Shown here piece after piece: positions 34,514-43,106 of a stretch of DNA of 64,000 bases. The DNA is from a virus. Made by a program: the position numbers and the translations under genes. Numbering within the stretch: position 1 is the stretch's first letter; each line of letters opens with the position of its first letter. Under the pieces are notes generated by a model. It was not told where the DNA came from. It worked only from the letters and a program-made list of their open reading frames with translations, and made no database searches. Where the stretch lies: the IMG/VR virus record IMGVR_UViG_3300046535_001151, positions 1 through 64,000 of that record; one strand, 5' to 3'.

Positions 34514-35911
34514 ATGCAGACGTTGTGGTTGACCGACAGAACACGATACTCAACCGGCACCGGCCGCTGTGCCCAGGAACGCTACCTCACCAACCATTTC
34601 GGTCCCACCGGTTACGGGATCGTCCCCCGATCAGACTCGCTGCCACTGGCCACCGGCATCTACGTGCACAAGGCCCTCGAGACCCTGTTCCAGCACCTCG
34701 CGGAGACCGATACCTTCCCACCGCTGAGCCTGATTCGATCAGCCATCCAGAAGGCGAGTGACGACTACGAAGCCAAGATCGAAGGATCCGGCTATCGCGG
34801 TCTGCTGGCGTCCGAGTCCTCGAGTCGAATCGTGCAGGAACAGAAACTCCTCCTGGCTGGACTGATCTATGCCCTCTGTCGCCAGCTCCTGCCGTGGCTG
34901 TGGAGGAACTACCGGGTGTTGGAGGCGGAGACCGAGTCGATCGTGGTGCTCGACTGCACATGCGGACTGGGGTCGACCACGGTCGAATCCCTGAATGCGG
35001 CCGAGCATGCCAGCCGCGACTGTCTCGGCATCGGTCAGATGCTGCGGCAGGATGTGATCGCCGAGCACCGTGAGACCAAACGCCTCGCCTACTTCGAAGC
35101 CAAGACCACGGGACAGGCGGGAGAATCGTGGGCGCCAGCCTGGGAGACCAAGCCTCAGTTAGGCATCGGGACCTTTGGTATCGAAGCCCGATACGGTAAG
35201 TCCGTATCAGAGTTCTACATCATCGGGCTCTACAAAGGTCGACGGCAGAAGGTGGAGGATCCCTTCGAAGGCACCTGGTATCGACAGGATTCACCCTTCT
35301 GCTACGGGTTCTGTCGACCGGGGAATCCACCGTTAGCTCCTGACGATTGGCTACCCGCGTATGAGTGGGTGAATGCTGATGGTGAGACCAAGCGAGCCGG
35401 CAGGACCTATCAGAAGCGGAGCATTGCTGACCTGATCAACTCCGACTGGCCCACATGGTTGGAACGAGCGGATCAGGCGATGACTCCGGGCGAGTTCTGG
35501 ATCAACTTCCTGCCGCCGTCGGTGGTGGAGAAGCAGGTCTTTCTGGTCGGACCCCTGATCCCTCAGCAGGCGCAGATCGAAACCCTCAAGCATGCGATCG
35601 TGGGCGAGGAGCGGAAGTGGCAGGACATCCTGTGGAAGCTGTACGAATATCAGATCGATCATCCTTGGGAGAGTCCCGAGTTCCAGGCCAAGCTGAATAG
35701 CCTTGTGCCGCCGAGTTTTGAGTGTCGACGGTTCGGGCTGAGACATGAGTGTGCCTTCGTCCCGATCTGTTTTAAGCAGGCGGGCTGGGAAGATCCTCTC
35801 GGTGGTGGGAAGTTTGTCCCCAGACGTCCACACCATGAGCCCGAGCTGCAGGCCGCGATCGAACGGGGGCTGCTGCCCGAGCAGGCTGAGGAAAGTGAGG
35901 AAGAGGAATGA
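34514..35911 (+). CDS. PD-(D/E)XK nuclease of the Cas4/RecB type with iron-sulphur Cys ligands
   Basis: The protein is 465 aa. Nuclease residues: H52 in IYVHKALE, D180 in RQDVIAEH, and E195/K197 in YFEAKTTG. Cys ligands: C19 near the N-terminus (TGTGRCAQERYL) and C404, C413 and C419 at the C-terminus (FECRRFGLRHECAFVPIC). One Cys before and three after the nuclease domain is the iron-sulphur layout of Cas4 and AddB. It would resect DNA ends to give single strands for the ERF recombinase four genes downstream. It is coupled to the next gene (ATGA). Confidence 0.8.
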   Translation: MQTLWLTDRTRYSTGTGRCAQERYLTNHFGPTGYGIVPRSDSLPLATGIYVHKALETLFQHLAETDTFPPLSLIRSAIQKASDDYEAKIEGSGYRGLLASESSSRIVQEQKLLLAGLIYALCRQLLPWLWRNYRVLEAETESIVVLDCTCGLGSTTVESLNAAEHASRDCLGIGQMLRQDVIAEHRETKRLAYFEAKTTGQAGESWAPAWETKPQLGIGTFGIEARYGKSVSEFYIIGLYKGRRQKVEDPFEGTWYRQDSPFCYGFCRPGNPPLAPDDWLPAYEWVNADGETKRAGRTYQKRSIADLINSDWPTWLERADQAMTPGEFWINFLPPSVVEKQVFLVGPLIPQQAQIETLKHAIVGEERKWQDILWKLYEYQIDHPWESPEFQAKLNSLVPPSFECRRFGLRHECAFVPICFKQAGWEDPLGGGKFVPRRPHHEPELQAAIERGLLPEQAEESEEEE

Positions 35912-36408
35912 GCCCAGTAGAAGGTTCTCGCTTCGGTACCAACCGTCCAGCCCCTGCCGCCATCCTCTGGCACTGTCCCGCCTGTGGACAGGAGCAGAGT
36001 GGCCCGGTGGAACTCGGCTGTGCCAGCTGTGGAAATGGACAACCTGGGAGGCATAGCGGGGAGACGACGCCAGCGGGGAAGCGGCCCATTGAGGACGCGA
36101 GTGGACACAGTAGTTCTATCCTCGATCAAGCCTTCACTGCGTGGCACAAGGAACAACCGGCTGTCGAGAAGAAGATCTTTGTTGAGCGGTGGACGGCCTT
36201 CAAAGCGGGATGGGAGATCGCGATGGGTCAGTTACAGACGGCTCAATCGTCTTCTCCACTGACCGGCACGATCCAATCCCGCACCATTCGTGCCGCCTTG
36301 GAGTTCTTCCGCGAACAGATTCTCACCGCCCAGCCTGAAGAGGTCACGACCGGGGAGTGGCTGAGTGCAGAAGCTGTGACAGAGATGTTAAGGGAGTACC
36401 CAGTATGA
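35908..36408 (+). CDS. Hypothetical protein with N-terminal zinc ribbon, 166 aa
   Basis: The start overlaps the nuclease stop (ATGA). HCPACGQ near residue 22 and GCASCGNG near 37 form a zinc ribbon. The rest is helical (AFTAWHKEQPAVEKKIFVER, RTIRAALEFFREQIL). Membership in the nuclease-ERF operon suggests a helper in recombination or replication. No named family. Confidence 0.6.
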   Translation: MSPVEGSRFGTNRPAPAAILWHCPACGQEQSGPVELGCASCGNGQPGRHSGETTPAGKRPIEDASGHSSSILDQAFTAWHKEQPAVEKKIFVERWTAFKAGWEIAMGQLQTAQSSSPLTGTIQSRTIRAALEFFREQILTAQPEEVTTGEWLSAEAVTEMLREYPV

Positions 36409-36635
36409 TCGACGACTATCTCGACCCCGAAGGAGCCGTATCCTTCCCCCGTCGGTACAATCCGTGGCACGAACTGGACATGCTGAACCACGCACACGTT
36501 CCTACTGAACATCCAGGGATCGTGATGCTGGGCGAACTACGACAGGGCGAGCGCTCTGCCAACCATCGGGACTGCCTCGGCCCGAGTCTGACGCAACTCT
36601 TCGAGGAGGAAGGAGATCGTCATGGACGGGACTGA
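36405..36635 (+). CDS. Small hypothetical protein, 76 aa
   Basis: I chose ATG 36405 (ATGA overlap). The sequence MIDDYLDPEGAVSFPRRYNP is followed by a His/Pro-rich part and an acidic end (LTQLFEEEGDRHGRD). No family or fold is recognised. It overlaps the next gene by 14 bases. Confidence 0.55.
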   Translation: MIDDYLDPEGAVSFPRRYNPWHELDMLNHAHVPTEHPGIVMLGELRQGERSANHRDCLGPSLTQLFEEEGDRHGRD

Positions 36636-36852
36636 GTTGGCGAAGCATATCTTTGACACGGGCGTGAGCATGAACCGCGTCCTCGCACAGGCCGTGGCGG
36701 ATGGTGGAGGTGGGCTACTCCCACACATCTATCTGCTGGAGGGCTGCCTCAGCTACGCCGCCCTCGGCGTGTTCTCGACGCGAGCGAAGGCCGAGGCCGT
36801 GCAGCGGAATCTCGACTTCCCCACGACCATTCGGGAAGAGGTGGTGTACTAA
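36622..36852 (+). CDS. Small hypothetical protein, 76 aa
   Basis: The start ATG 36622 is preceded by GGAGGAAGGAG. The peptide MDGTELAKHIFDTGVSMNRV leads into a helix and strand (YLLEGCLSYAALGVFSTRA). The C-terminus TTIREEVVY is typical of small phage proteins that end in a strand. Its TAA overlaps the ERF start (TAATG). Confidence 0.56.
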   Translation: MDGTELAKHIFDTGVSMNRVLAQAVADGGGGLLPHIYLLEGCLSYAALGVFSTRAKAEAVQRNLDFPTTIREEVVY

Positions 36853-37658
36853 TGGAGAATGGACTGAGCCCCGTCGGAAAGATCCCCACGCCCTCGCCAG
36901 TCGAGCCCAAACCGGATGGTCCGGTGCTTAGCCCGATTGCAGGCGTTCCGGGAGCTGGGACCGGCGGGGCTCCTCGCCCTCCAACCGGGGAGGAGATCAA
37001 GCAGCAGGCAGCCAAGGAGCGGGAGGAGCAGATCAAGGCGGCTCAGGAGGATGCTCGACTGGGCGTCAGACGGTCTGCCACGATCGGCAAGCTGGTCCTC
37101 GCGCTATCGAAGGCGCAGGGCCAGATCAAGCCGGCGCTGCGGAAGTCGGACAATCCCTTCTTCAAGTCGAAGTTTGCCGACCTCGCCGCGACGTGGGATG
37201 CCTGTCGGGCTGCACTGGCGGAGAACGAGATCGCGGTGATCCAGCCGGTGAAGACCTCGGGGACCGTCGTGGTGGTGACCACCCTGCTGGCTCACAGCTC
37301 AGACGAGTGGGTGGAGGAATCTCTCACCATGCTGGCGGCACAGAACACCCCGCAGGCCATCGGGAGCACGATCACCTACGCTCGCCGATACGGCCTCGCA
37401 GCGATGGTGGGGGTGGCACCGGAGGACGATGACGGACAGGCAGCCTCCACCGATCTCCCACCGAGTGTGAAGCAGGACACCGGAGTCAGGAGCAACCTGC
37501 AGCGGTCAGCGGGATCTGGTGTCAGCGATGAGATCCAGACGCCACAGGCCGCGGTCGTCAGTCGGCCGATCGCCTCACCTCGTCCCATGGTCAGTGCAGT
37601 CGGGAATCCACCCCCACCACCCGGACCCAAACCGCCTGAACGGGCACCAGGATCGTAG
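36852..37658 (+). CDS. ERF family single-strand annealing recombinase
   Basis: The protein is 268 aa. The ERF core spans about residues 75-195: IGKLVLALSKAQGQIKPALR, NPFFKSKFADLAATWDACRA, and IGSTITYARRYGLAAMVGV followed by an Asp-rich EDDDGQAA. The first 70 residues are Pro-rich and then charged coil, and the last 60 are a flexible Pro tail. It would anneal single strands made by the nuclease upstream, for recombination or end-joining of replicating phage DNA. A tandem GATCAGTACT array starts at its stop codon. Confidence 0.87.
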   Translation: MENGLSPVGKIPTPSPVEPKPDGPVLSPIAGVPGAGTGGAPRPPTGEEIKQQAAKEREEQIKAAQEDARLGVRRSATIGKLVLALSKAQGQIKPALRKSDNPFFKSKFADLAATWDACRAALAENEIAVIQPVKTSGTVVVVTTLLAHSSDEWVEESLTMLAAQNTPQAIGSTITYARRYGLAAMVGVAPEDDDGQAASTDLPPSVKQDTGVRSNLQRSAGSGVSDEIQTPQAAVVSRPIASPRPMVSAVGNPPPPPGPKPPERAPGS

Positions 37659-37687
37659 ATCAGTACTGATCAGTACTGATCAGTACA
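37658..37687. repeat. Tandem GATCAGTACT, three copies
   Basis: Three 10-base units run from the ERF stop codon (37658) to 37687, the last ending in A in place of T. TAGAGAG follows at once and could serve as a -10 box. This is the longest of the three arrays. Confidence 0.82.
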
Positions 37688-37728
37688 GTAGAGAGTCGTC
37701 AACCTCGTGAAGTGTAGGAGTTCAAGTT

Positions 37729-38364
37729 ATGAGTGGCAAGAGTCTGAGTGAATTGGAACTGAAAGAAGAAACCCTCCCGGCACAGGCGTTCGACGATCTC
37801 CCGGACTTCGGGGCCTTCACCCCACCGCCCCAGCCCGGCCCGTATCGGTTCACCCTGCCGGCCGATCTGTCGAAGACGTGGGATGTCTACGAGACCGCCA
37901 AGGGGCAGCGGGTGAGACTCGTGTTGGATCGTGACGCTCCGCTGACGATCGTCGCCAGCCCGGGCAACAAGGCGAACGGCGACAGCTTCCAGACCCGCCT
38001 GTCGAATCAGGAGCGGAAGCGCGGCAACGTGGAGGCGTCCGATCTCGACTACCTCCTCCGAGCCTTCGGGGTGAAGACCCGTCCAGCGGGGAACAAGGCC
38101 ACGGTCGAAGTGGTCTCGGGATTCGCGGGGAAGACCTTCGGGGCAGACATCACCTATTCCTTCGGCTGCAACGACACCAAGAATATTCGGGTGGTTGGGG
38201 CGGATGGGAAGCTCGAGGAGGTTCAGGGTCGTCTGGGCTGCGGGAAGAAGTACTACCAGAAGGATCTCTCCAAGGATGCCCAGGGGAACTATCCCGATCA
38301 GGTGCAGTGTGCCTGTGGGGCGGTGCTGCGGGTGTTCGCCAATCTGGACAACATTCGGGCCTAG
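37729..38364 (+). CDS. Putative single-stranded-DNA-binding or recombination accessory protein, 211 aa
   Basis: The sequence has an acidic N-terminus (ELELKEETLPAQAFDDLPDF), a strand-rich middle (GPYRFTLPADLSKTWDVYE, GQRVRLVLDRDAPLTIVAS) compatible with an OB fold, and a C-terminal Cys set (FGC, LGCGKKYY, CACGAVLRVF) that fits a zinc ribbon. Its place after the ERF recombinase and between two operator-like arrays suggests an SSB partner. The function is inferred from context; no family is named. Confidence 0.58.
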   Translation: MSGKSLSELELKEETLPAQAFDDLPDFGAFTPPPQPGPYRFTLPADLSKTWDVYETAKGQRVRLVLDRDAPLTIVASPGNKANGDSFQTRLSNQERKRGNVEASDLDYLLRAFGVKTRPAGNKATVEVVSGFAGKTFGADITYSFGCNDTKNIRVVGADGKLEEVQGRLGCGKKYYQKDLSKDAQGNYPDQVQCACGAVLRVFANLDNIRA

Positions 38365-38369
38365 TACTA

Positions 38370-38389
38370 GATCAGTACTGATCAGTACT
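38370..38389. repeat. Tandem GATCAGTACT, two copies
   Basis: Two exact units follow CTAGTACTAG just after the stop of the preceding gene. Together they again form AGTACTGATCAGTACT. Array position between genes suggests an operator or a transcript-end signal. Confidence 0.82.
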
Positions 38390-38443
38390 GAACAGCCGTG
38401 TGGTCCCGAGCGGTGGGTCGGGGCACCCTTGAAGGAGTTGTGT

Positions 38444-38674
38444 ATGCCGCGAGCACAGGTTCATCCGATGGTTGAAGCGTTGAAGTACTTCGAGGAGGCC
38501 CCCCTCCACGACGTCGATACCGCCATCGCGTTAGTCAAGGAGATCGGTCGACGTCGTCACGCAGGAGAATCCATCCTCACCGTCAATGGGCCGAAGGTGG
38601 ATCCCCCACAGCGGAAGCGGAGACTCGCCACCCCGCCCGAGAACACCGCGACCCAGCCAGGTGGTGAAGGGTAG
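38444..38674 (+). CDS. Small basic hypothetical protein, 76 aa
   Basis: I chose ATG 38444, with AAGGAG six bases upstream. The first half is helical (VHPMVEALKYFEEAPLHDVD), the second basic and Pro-rich (GPKVDPPQRKRRLATPPEN). The stop overlaps the GTG of the glycosyltransferase. No family is recognised. Confidence 0.56.
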   Translation: MPRAQVHPMVEALKYFEEAPLHDVDTAIALVKEIGRRRHAGESILTVNGPKVDPPQRKRRLATPPENTATQPGGEG

Positions 38675-39831
38675 TGGATCGAGTCCCCTTCATGCTCGTC
38701 GGCGACGGTCCAGCCGATCCTACGGGTCTCGGCCGCATCGCTCGGGACCTTGCGGGTCTGATCGTGGCGAGCGATCTCCCGGTGGAGTTTGTCCAGATTG
38801 GAGGGTCTGTCCCTCCACCATGGACCGCGTGGCGACACTTCCCCCTTGATCGATCAGATGACTGGGGAGCCGCCTGCACCGCGAGATACTGGCAGGATCT
38901 CTTCGGGACCCAACCGGGGATCCTCTTCACCGTCTGGGATCCAGGGAGGTTGGTGGACTACGCCAACCTCGATCTACCCGTGCAGAAGTGGGCCTATACG
39001 GCCATCGACGCGACGAATAGGAATGGCGTGATCAATGGTCCCGCAGCAGCAGCCCTGAGCCGGTTCGATCGGGTGCTGGCGTACGGGCGGTGGGGGGCGG
39101 AGGTCCTGAAGGCGACCTACGGGAAGGAGATCTCCTACCTCCCACATGGGATCACACCAGAGGTGTTTGCCATTCCTCCGAGCGTGGAAGAGTACAAGTG
39201 GGTTGCGGCCACTCTCGGGCCCCATGTGGGTACCGCCGACGTCCTCGGAATGGTCGCAGCCAATCAGCCCCGGAAGGACTTCTCGATCTTCTTCGAGACC
39301 CTCGCCCTGTTGCGCCACCGCGGTCGGCATGTCTACGGCTGGCTCCATACCGATACCCCCGTGAAGGCATGGGCGGTGGCGCAGCTCGTGGAGGACTGCG
39401 GGCTGCAGCAGCGGATCACCCTGACCCTGGATCAGTTTACCGACCGGCAGCTGGCCCTCCTGTATCAGCGGTGTGGCTGCACGATGCTGACGAGCCTTGG
39501 AGAGGGATTCGGCTATCCGATCGTGGAGAGCCTCGCCAGCGGAACCCCAGTGGTGAGTGGTGAATGTGCGGGAGGCCGTGAGCTACTCCCCAAGGCTGCG
39601 TGGAAGGTGCCCGTGCGTTTACAACGCACCGAGAGCGTATACGCTCTCAAACGGCCAGTGTTCCTCGTGGAGGACTGGGCCAACGCGGTGGAACGGGCGA
39701 TGGGGTGGAAGGCAACGGTGGGTGCAGAGGTGGCGGGTGCATACTGCAGGGGTACGGTAGCCCATCTTGACTGGGCTGCACTGTGGCCACGATGGCGCGG
39801 ATGGATCCGTCAAGGGTTGGAGGGCCGATGA
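38674..39831 (+). CDS. GT4-type glycosyltransferase (GT-B fold)
   Basis: The protein is 385 aa from a GTG in a TAGTG overlap. The C-terminal nucleotide-sugar half is typical: AANQPRKDFSIFFETLALL, then GFGYPIVESLASGTPVV with the catalytic Glu, and a late ERAMGWKA helix. The N-terminal half has LVGDGPADPTGLGRIARDLA and VLAYGRWGAEVL with PHGITPEVF. These fit family 4 retaining transferases. It opens the larger glycan cluster of the right arm. Confidence 0.84.
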   Translation: MDRVPFMLVGDGPADPTGLGRIARDLAGLIVASDLPVEFVQIGGSVPPPWTAWRHFPLDRSDDWGAACTARYWQDLFGTQPGILFTVWDPGRLVDYANLDLPVQKWAYTAIDATNRNGVINGPAAAALSRFDRVLAYGRWGAEVLKATYGKEISYLPHGITPEVFAIPPSVEEYKWVAATLGPHVGTADVLGMVAANQPRKDFSIFFETLALLRHRGRHVYGWLHTDTPVKAWAVAQLVEDCGLQQRITLTLDQFTDRQLALLYQRCGCTMLTSLGEGFGYPIVESLASGTPVVSGECAGGRELLPKAAWKVPVRLQRTESVYALKRPVFLVEDWANAVERAMGWKATVGAEVAGAYCRGTVAHLDWAALWPRWRGWIRQGLEGR

Positions 39832-40103
39832 CCACGCCGTCTCGTATCAGCGGGAAAGCCATCCTGATCAACTTCGACGAACTGAGCGGGGAACAGGCCC
39901 TGCTGGCAGAGATCACGATCGACTGTCCGCACTGCGGCACGCACAGCCTGCGGATCGCGGGTCACCACCTCCGCACCCTGCAGCGGCTACTGGCGGAGTG
40001 GATTGAAGACTTTCCTGATCTCACCGGGAATGAATCCGGGATCGAGGTCATCAACCGCATGAAGTACGGGGGAATCCCTCCGACCGATCCGAGGATGAAC
40101 TAA
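39828..40103 (+). CDS. Hypothetical protein, 91 aa
   Basis: I chose ATG 39828 (ATGA overlap). It carries CPHCGTHSLRIAGHH, one Cys pair with nearby His residues that could form a zinc site, then a helix (LRTLQRLLAEWIEDFPDL). It lies between two glycosyltransferase genes but shows no sugar-related motif. Confidence 0.55.
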   Translation: MTTPSRISGKAILINFDELSGEQALLAEITIDCPHCGTHSLRIAGHHLRTLQRLLAEWIEDFPDLTGNESGIEVINRMKYGGIPPTDPRMN

Positions 40104-40450
40104 TGGGCCAAGAGAGTCGTTTGAATCCGTTCGCCAAGGAACACCGGGATCTCACGATCACCCCCGGACAGGTCCACGATGCCTTCAACCGGGTACTCCA
40201 CGAAGGGGATCTGATCTTCCTCCAGGTGGCCGTGCCGCCGATCTTCCGGGTGCACCGGATCACGAAGCCGCTCGATCCCAACGCGCCGGCAGGACTGTTG
40301 GAGATTACGGTCTCCAGCACGCTGAAGTTTGCTGCGCCACAGGGGCAGGTCAATCAGGAGTTCGTGCGGGTGATCGAAGCCAGCGAGGCCCAGCCACCCA
40401 CCGCCAAGCCGAGCCTGGAGATTGTCCGGCCAGAGGAGCCGATCCTATGA
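40103..40450 (+). CDS. Hypothetical protein, 115 aa
   Basis: The start overlaps the previous TAA (TAATG). Sequence MGQESRLNPFAKEHRDLTIT is followed by beta strands (VLHEGDLIFLQVAVPPIFRV) and a Pro-rich C-terminus. No family is recognised; it precedes a GT2 gene with an ATGA overlap. Confidence 0.56.
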   Translation: MGQESRLNPFAKEHRDLTITPGQVHDAFNRVLHEGDLIFLQVAVPPIFRVHRITKPLDPNAPAGLLEITVSSTLKFAAPQGQVNQEFVRVIEASEAQPPTAKPSLEIVRPEEPIL

Positions 40451-41277
40451 GCCTGACCTTGGCGATTGTCACGGCCTCGACCAATCTCGAGCGGGCCGCA
40501 CCCTGTCTCAAATCATGGCGGAAGGATGACGAGGTGCCGCTGATCATCGTGCTCCAGACCGATCAGGACGACTGGCGCACCGTGGTTACCGCCACCCATG
40601 TCGTGAGTCGAGACTACCTCGGCACGGTTCCAGCGTTCAGGCTGGGGGTGGACTATGCCCTCCGCGAGACCGATGCCGACATCATCGCCTGTCTCCATGA
40701 TGACGTGGAGCTGCTCCAGCCGGACTGGATCCAGCGGACCATTCGCCACTTTGAACTGACCGAGAACTGTGGGCTGCTCGGGTTCGGTGGGGCGATTGGC
40801 CTCGGGGCGGATGACATCTACAAGAAGCCCTACGATCCCATGCAGCTGGCGAGGATTGGGTTCCGATCGAATCTGGTCGATGCCGAGGTGCACGGACTGC
40901 GAAGTCTGTTGGCTGAACCTGTAGCTTGTTTAGACGGATTCAGTCAGGTCGGGCGGAGGGCCTTCTTCGAAGGAGACGCCAGTCCGCACACGCCCTCGTC
41001 ACAGGACTACGAACGGCCGTGGAGCTATCTGGAGGATCACGGGATTGTCCACCACCTCTACGACGGTCTGCTCGGGGCCCTCGCCGCTCGCCAAGGCTGG
41101 GAAGCGTGGTATCTGCCTATCAGGTGTCGACATCTCGGTGGACAGACGGCCGTGGGCGAGCGTGGCTACAGTGAGTGGGCCAAGCAGCAGATTCCCGAGG
41201 GCGATCACGGCTTCTGGCAGCAGAGTCACAAGATCGGGTACGAACTCTTCCGCGATCAGCTTCCGCTGAGGGTGTGA
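40447..41277 (+). CDS. Family 2 glycosyltransferase
   Basis: The protein is 276 aa, GT-A fold: LAIVTASTNLERAAPCLKSW at the start, VPAFRLGVDYALRETDADII, then CLHDDVELLQPDWI with the metal-binding Asp pair near residue 80, and CLDGFSQVGRRAFFEGDAS for the acceptor side. A late GWEAWYLPIRCRHLGG supplies a His typical of the GT2 C-terminal loop. It probably adds one sugar to a lipid or protein-bound glycan. Confidence 0.84.
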   Translation: MSLTLAIVTASTNLERAAPCLKSWRKDDEVPLIIVLQTDQDDWRTVVTATHVVSRDYLGTVPAFRLGVDYALRETDADIIACLHDDVELLQPDWIQRTIRHFELTENCGLLGFGGAIGLGADDIYKKPYDPMQLARIGFRSNLVDAEVHGLRSLLAEPVACLDGFSQVGRRAFFEGDASPHTPSSQDYERPWSYLEDHGIVHHLYDGLLGALAARQGWEAWYLPIRCRHLGGQTAVGERGYSEWAKQQIPEGDHGFWQQSHKIGYELFRDQLPLRV

Positions 41278-41540
41278 TGGCGCATATCAAACAGCGACGA
41301 GAAGCTCTGGAGGCCCAGCCTGATCCTGATCGCGTCCTCGGCAAGATCGCCCGGGTGTTCCCGTTGAAGGGCTTCGGGTTTCTCAAGGATGAAAACGGCG
41401 AGGAGTACTTCTTCCACCGGTCGGAGGTGCTCAGCGGTGGGCCGTTCGATGATCTCCAGGAGGGCTGGCGGGTCCAGTTCGTGAAGGGTCAGGGGCCGAA
41501 GGGGCTGAGAGCGAGTGAAGTTACAGTGCAGCGTCCCTAG
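41277..41540 (+). CDS. Cold-shock domain protein
   Basis: I chose ATG 41277 (TGATG overlap), giving 87 aa. Residues about 20-75 form a cold-shock OB domain: GKIARVFPLKGFGFLKDENG with the RNP1 motif KGFGFL, then EYFFHRSEV with RNP2. The domain binds single-stranded RNA or DNA and may act as an RNA chaperone. A short intergenic stretch with AAGGCCGTCTAGGCCG follows. Confidence 0.84.
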   Translation: MAHIKQRREALEAQPDPDRVLGKIARVFPLKGFGFLKDENGEEYFFHRSEVLSGGPFDDLQEGWRVQFVKGQGPKGLRASEVTVQRP

Positions 41541-41602
41541 TACGTACGTCTAAGGCCGTCTAGGCCGAAGACGGACGGGGTGGAGGTTGTGGTGGTGAAC
41601 AT

Positions 41603-42421
41603 ATGTTGAGTGTCACATTTCCGGGGCGTGCGGGAGACCTGTTATGGTCGTTGCCCACCGTCCGAGCCCTCGCCGAGATCCACGGGCCCGTCTCGCTGAG
41701 AATCGCCGGCGAGTTCGCCAGCATGCTGCCCCTGCTGCAGCAACAGCCCTACCTCAAAGTCGTGGTGGCGGATCATGCCTGGAGTCTCACACCTCCCAAT
41801 GAGTGGCAACCTCCTACTGTAGAAGAGGGGGAGATTCATCTGGGCTACCGCGGCTGGCCGGATCAACCCCTCGCGCAGTACATCTACGGGATTCTCAAGT
41901 ACCACTATCCGCATCTGGCGGTGGCAGGACTGGACCTAGACACCCCGTGGATCACCCTGCCCCCACTGCCGACTCGCTGGGGAACCTCTGCGACTCCTGT
42001 GGGGTTTACTGAGGCGTGGTTCGAACTGAAGGTCGGCCTGCTCCACATTCTCGATCGCGAATTCGAGTGGACGAAGGAGCGGGAGGAATCGGGACAGCCC
42101 TATACCGCCCTGATGCAAATGGCAGCACCCGGAGGTCGCTGGGAGAAACTCGGGTGGCCAGCCTACTCATGGTTGGAATCGGCGGAATTCATCACCGCGA
42201 GTAGCTTGTTCGTGGGGGACTGTTCAGCCCTCCATGTGCTCGCGGTGGCCTGTGGGACTCCGGTGATCGTAGTGGAACCGATGGAGGCACGCTGGAATGA
42301 CATCTTCTATCCAGTCGGGAAGGTGGGGCGCGTACACCTGGTTACCGGCAACGACGGACTCCCCACATTCGACGCTCGGCATGTCGCAGACACGATTCGA
42401 GGGGCGCTTAATGGGCGATGA
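41603..42421 (+). CDS. GT9-like (heptosyltransferase-type) glycosyltransferase
   Basis: The protein is 272 aa. An N-terminal LSVTFPGRAGDLLWSLPTVR matches the GDxLxxxP start of heptosyltransferases, and SLFVGDCSALHVLAVACGTP near the C-terminus is the family's nucleotide-binding stretch ahead of a VIVVEP strand. It is shorter than bacterial WaaC/WaaF enzymes (about 320-350 aa). It would add a sugar from an activated donor; whether heptose is used is unknown. Confidence 0.78.
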   Translation: MLSVTFPGRAGDLLWSLPTVRALAEIHGPVSLRIAGEFASMLPLLQQQPYLKVVVADHAWSLTPPNEWQPPTVEEGEIHLGYRGWPDQPLAQYIYGILKYHYPHLAVAGLDLDTPWITLPPLPTRWGTSATPVGFTEAWFELKVGLLHILDREFEWTKEREESGQPYTALMQMAAPGGRWEKLGWPAYSWLESAEFITASSLFVGDCSALHVLAVACGTPVIVVEPMEARWNDIFYPVGKVGRVHLVTGNDGLPTFDARHVADTIRGALNGR

Positions 42422-43106
42422 AGTCGTCACCACTCCGTATGGGAAATTCTTCGTCGACCCCGAGGACTGCATCGGTGGCACCCTGAAAGCTGGCACCATC
42501 TGGGACGGGCCAGGATTCCTCCAAGTCGTCCTCAAGGACTACACGACAGTCGGCACGACTGTCATTGACATCGGCGCCAACTTCGGCAGCTTCACCGTCT
42601 ACTGTGCCTCCAAAGGCTACAAGGTGATCGCGGTCGAACCCATGCCGGAGACCCTGAGATACCTCCGTGCCACCTTGGACCTGAACCAGGATTCGTGTGC
42701 GGACAAGGTGATCCTCCTGCCGTTCGCGGCCTATGACAAGCGGTGCTTCCTGACCAATCACGACTTCGTGGATCACAACTTCGGCAGTCCGAGCCTCGTG
42801 CCCATGCAGGAGGGAGACAAGCTGTTCGCCGAGGCCGTCCCGCTCGACGACTACCGCATGCTGTTCGGCTCGGTCGGGTTGATCAAGGTGGATGCTCAGG
42901 GCTGTGATGCCGTGGCCATCTTCGGCCTCGAGAAGACGATCCGCAAGCAGCACCCCACCATCGTGTTTGAGTGGGAAGAGGAGATGGCCAAACCACATGG
43001 CTACAACCTGAACAATCTCATCGCCACGCTGGAGGTCTGGGGCTACCAAGTCATCCAGTGGCCGAGCCACCGGTCGAACTATCTCGCGGTCTGGGGGACA
43101 CGGTGA
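42411..43106 (+). CDS. FkbM family methyltransferase
   Basis: The protein is 231 aa from ATG 42411, overlapping the gene before. SAM fold: GTTVIDIGANFGSFTVYCAS near 45-64, then VIAVEPMPETLRYLRATL, and GLIKVDAQGCDAVAIFGLEK, the DxEGxE-like FkbM signature. FkbM enzymes O-methylate sugars and polyketides. Here it probably caps a sugar of the phage-made glycan. It is coupled to the DUF6165 gene (GTGA). Confidence 0.84.
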   Translation: MGDEVVTTPYGKFFVDPEDCIGGTLKAGTIWDGPGFLQVVLKDYTTVGTTVIDIGANFGSFTVYCASKGYKVIAVEPMPETLRYLRATLDLNQDSCADKVILLPFAAYDKRCFLTNHDFVDHNFGSPSLVPMQEGDKLFAEAVPLDDYRMLFGSVGLIKVDAQGCDAVAIFGLEKTIRKQHPTIVFEWEEEMAKPHGYNLNNLIATLEVWGYQVIQWPSHRSNYLAVWGTR

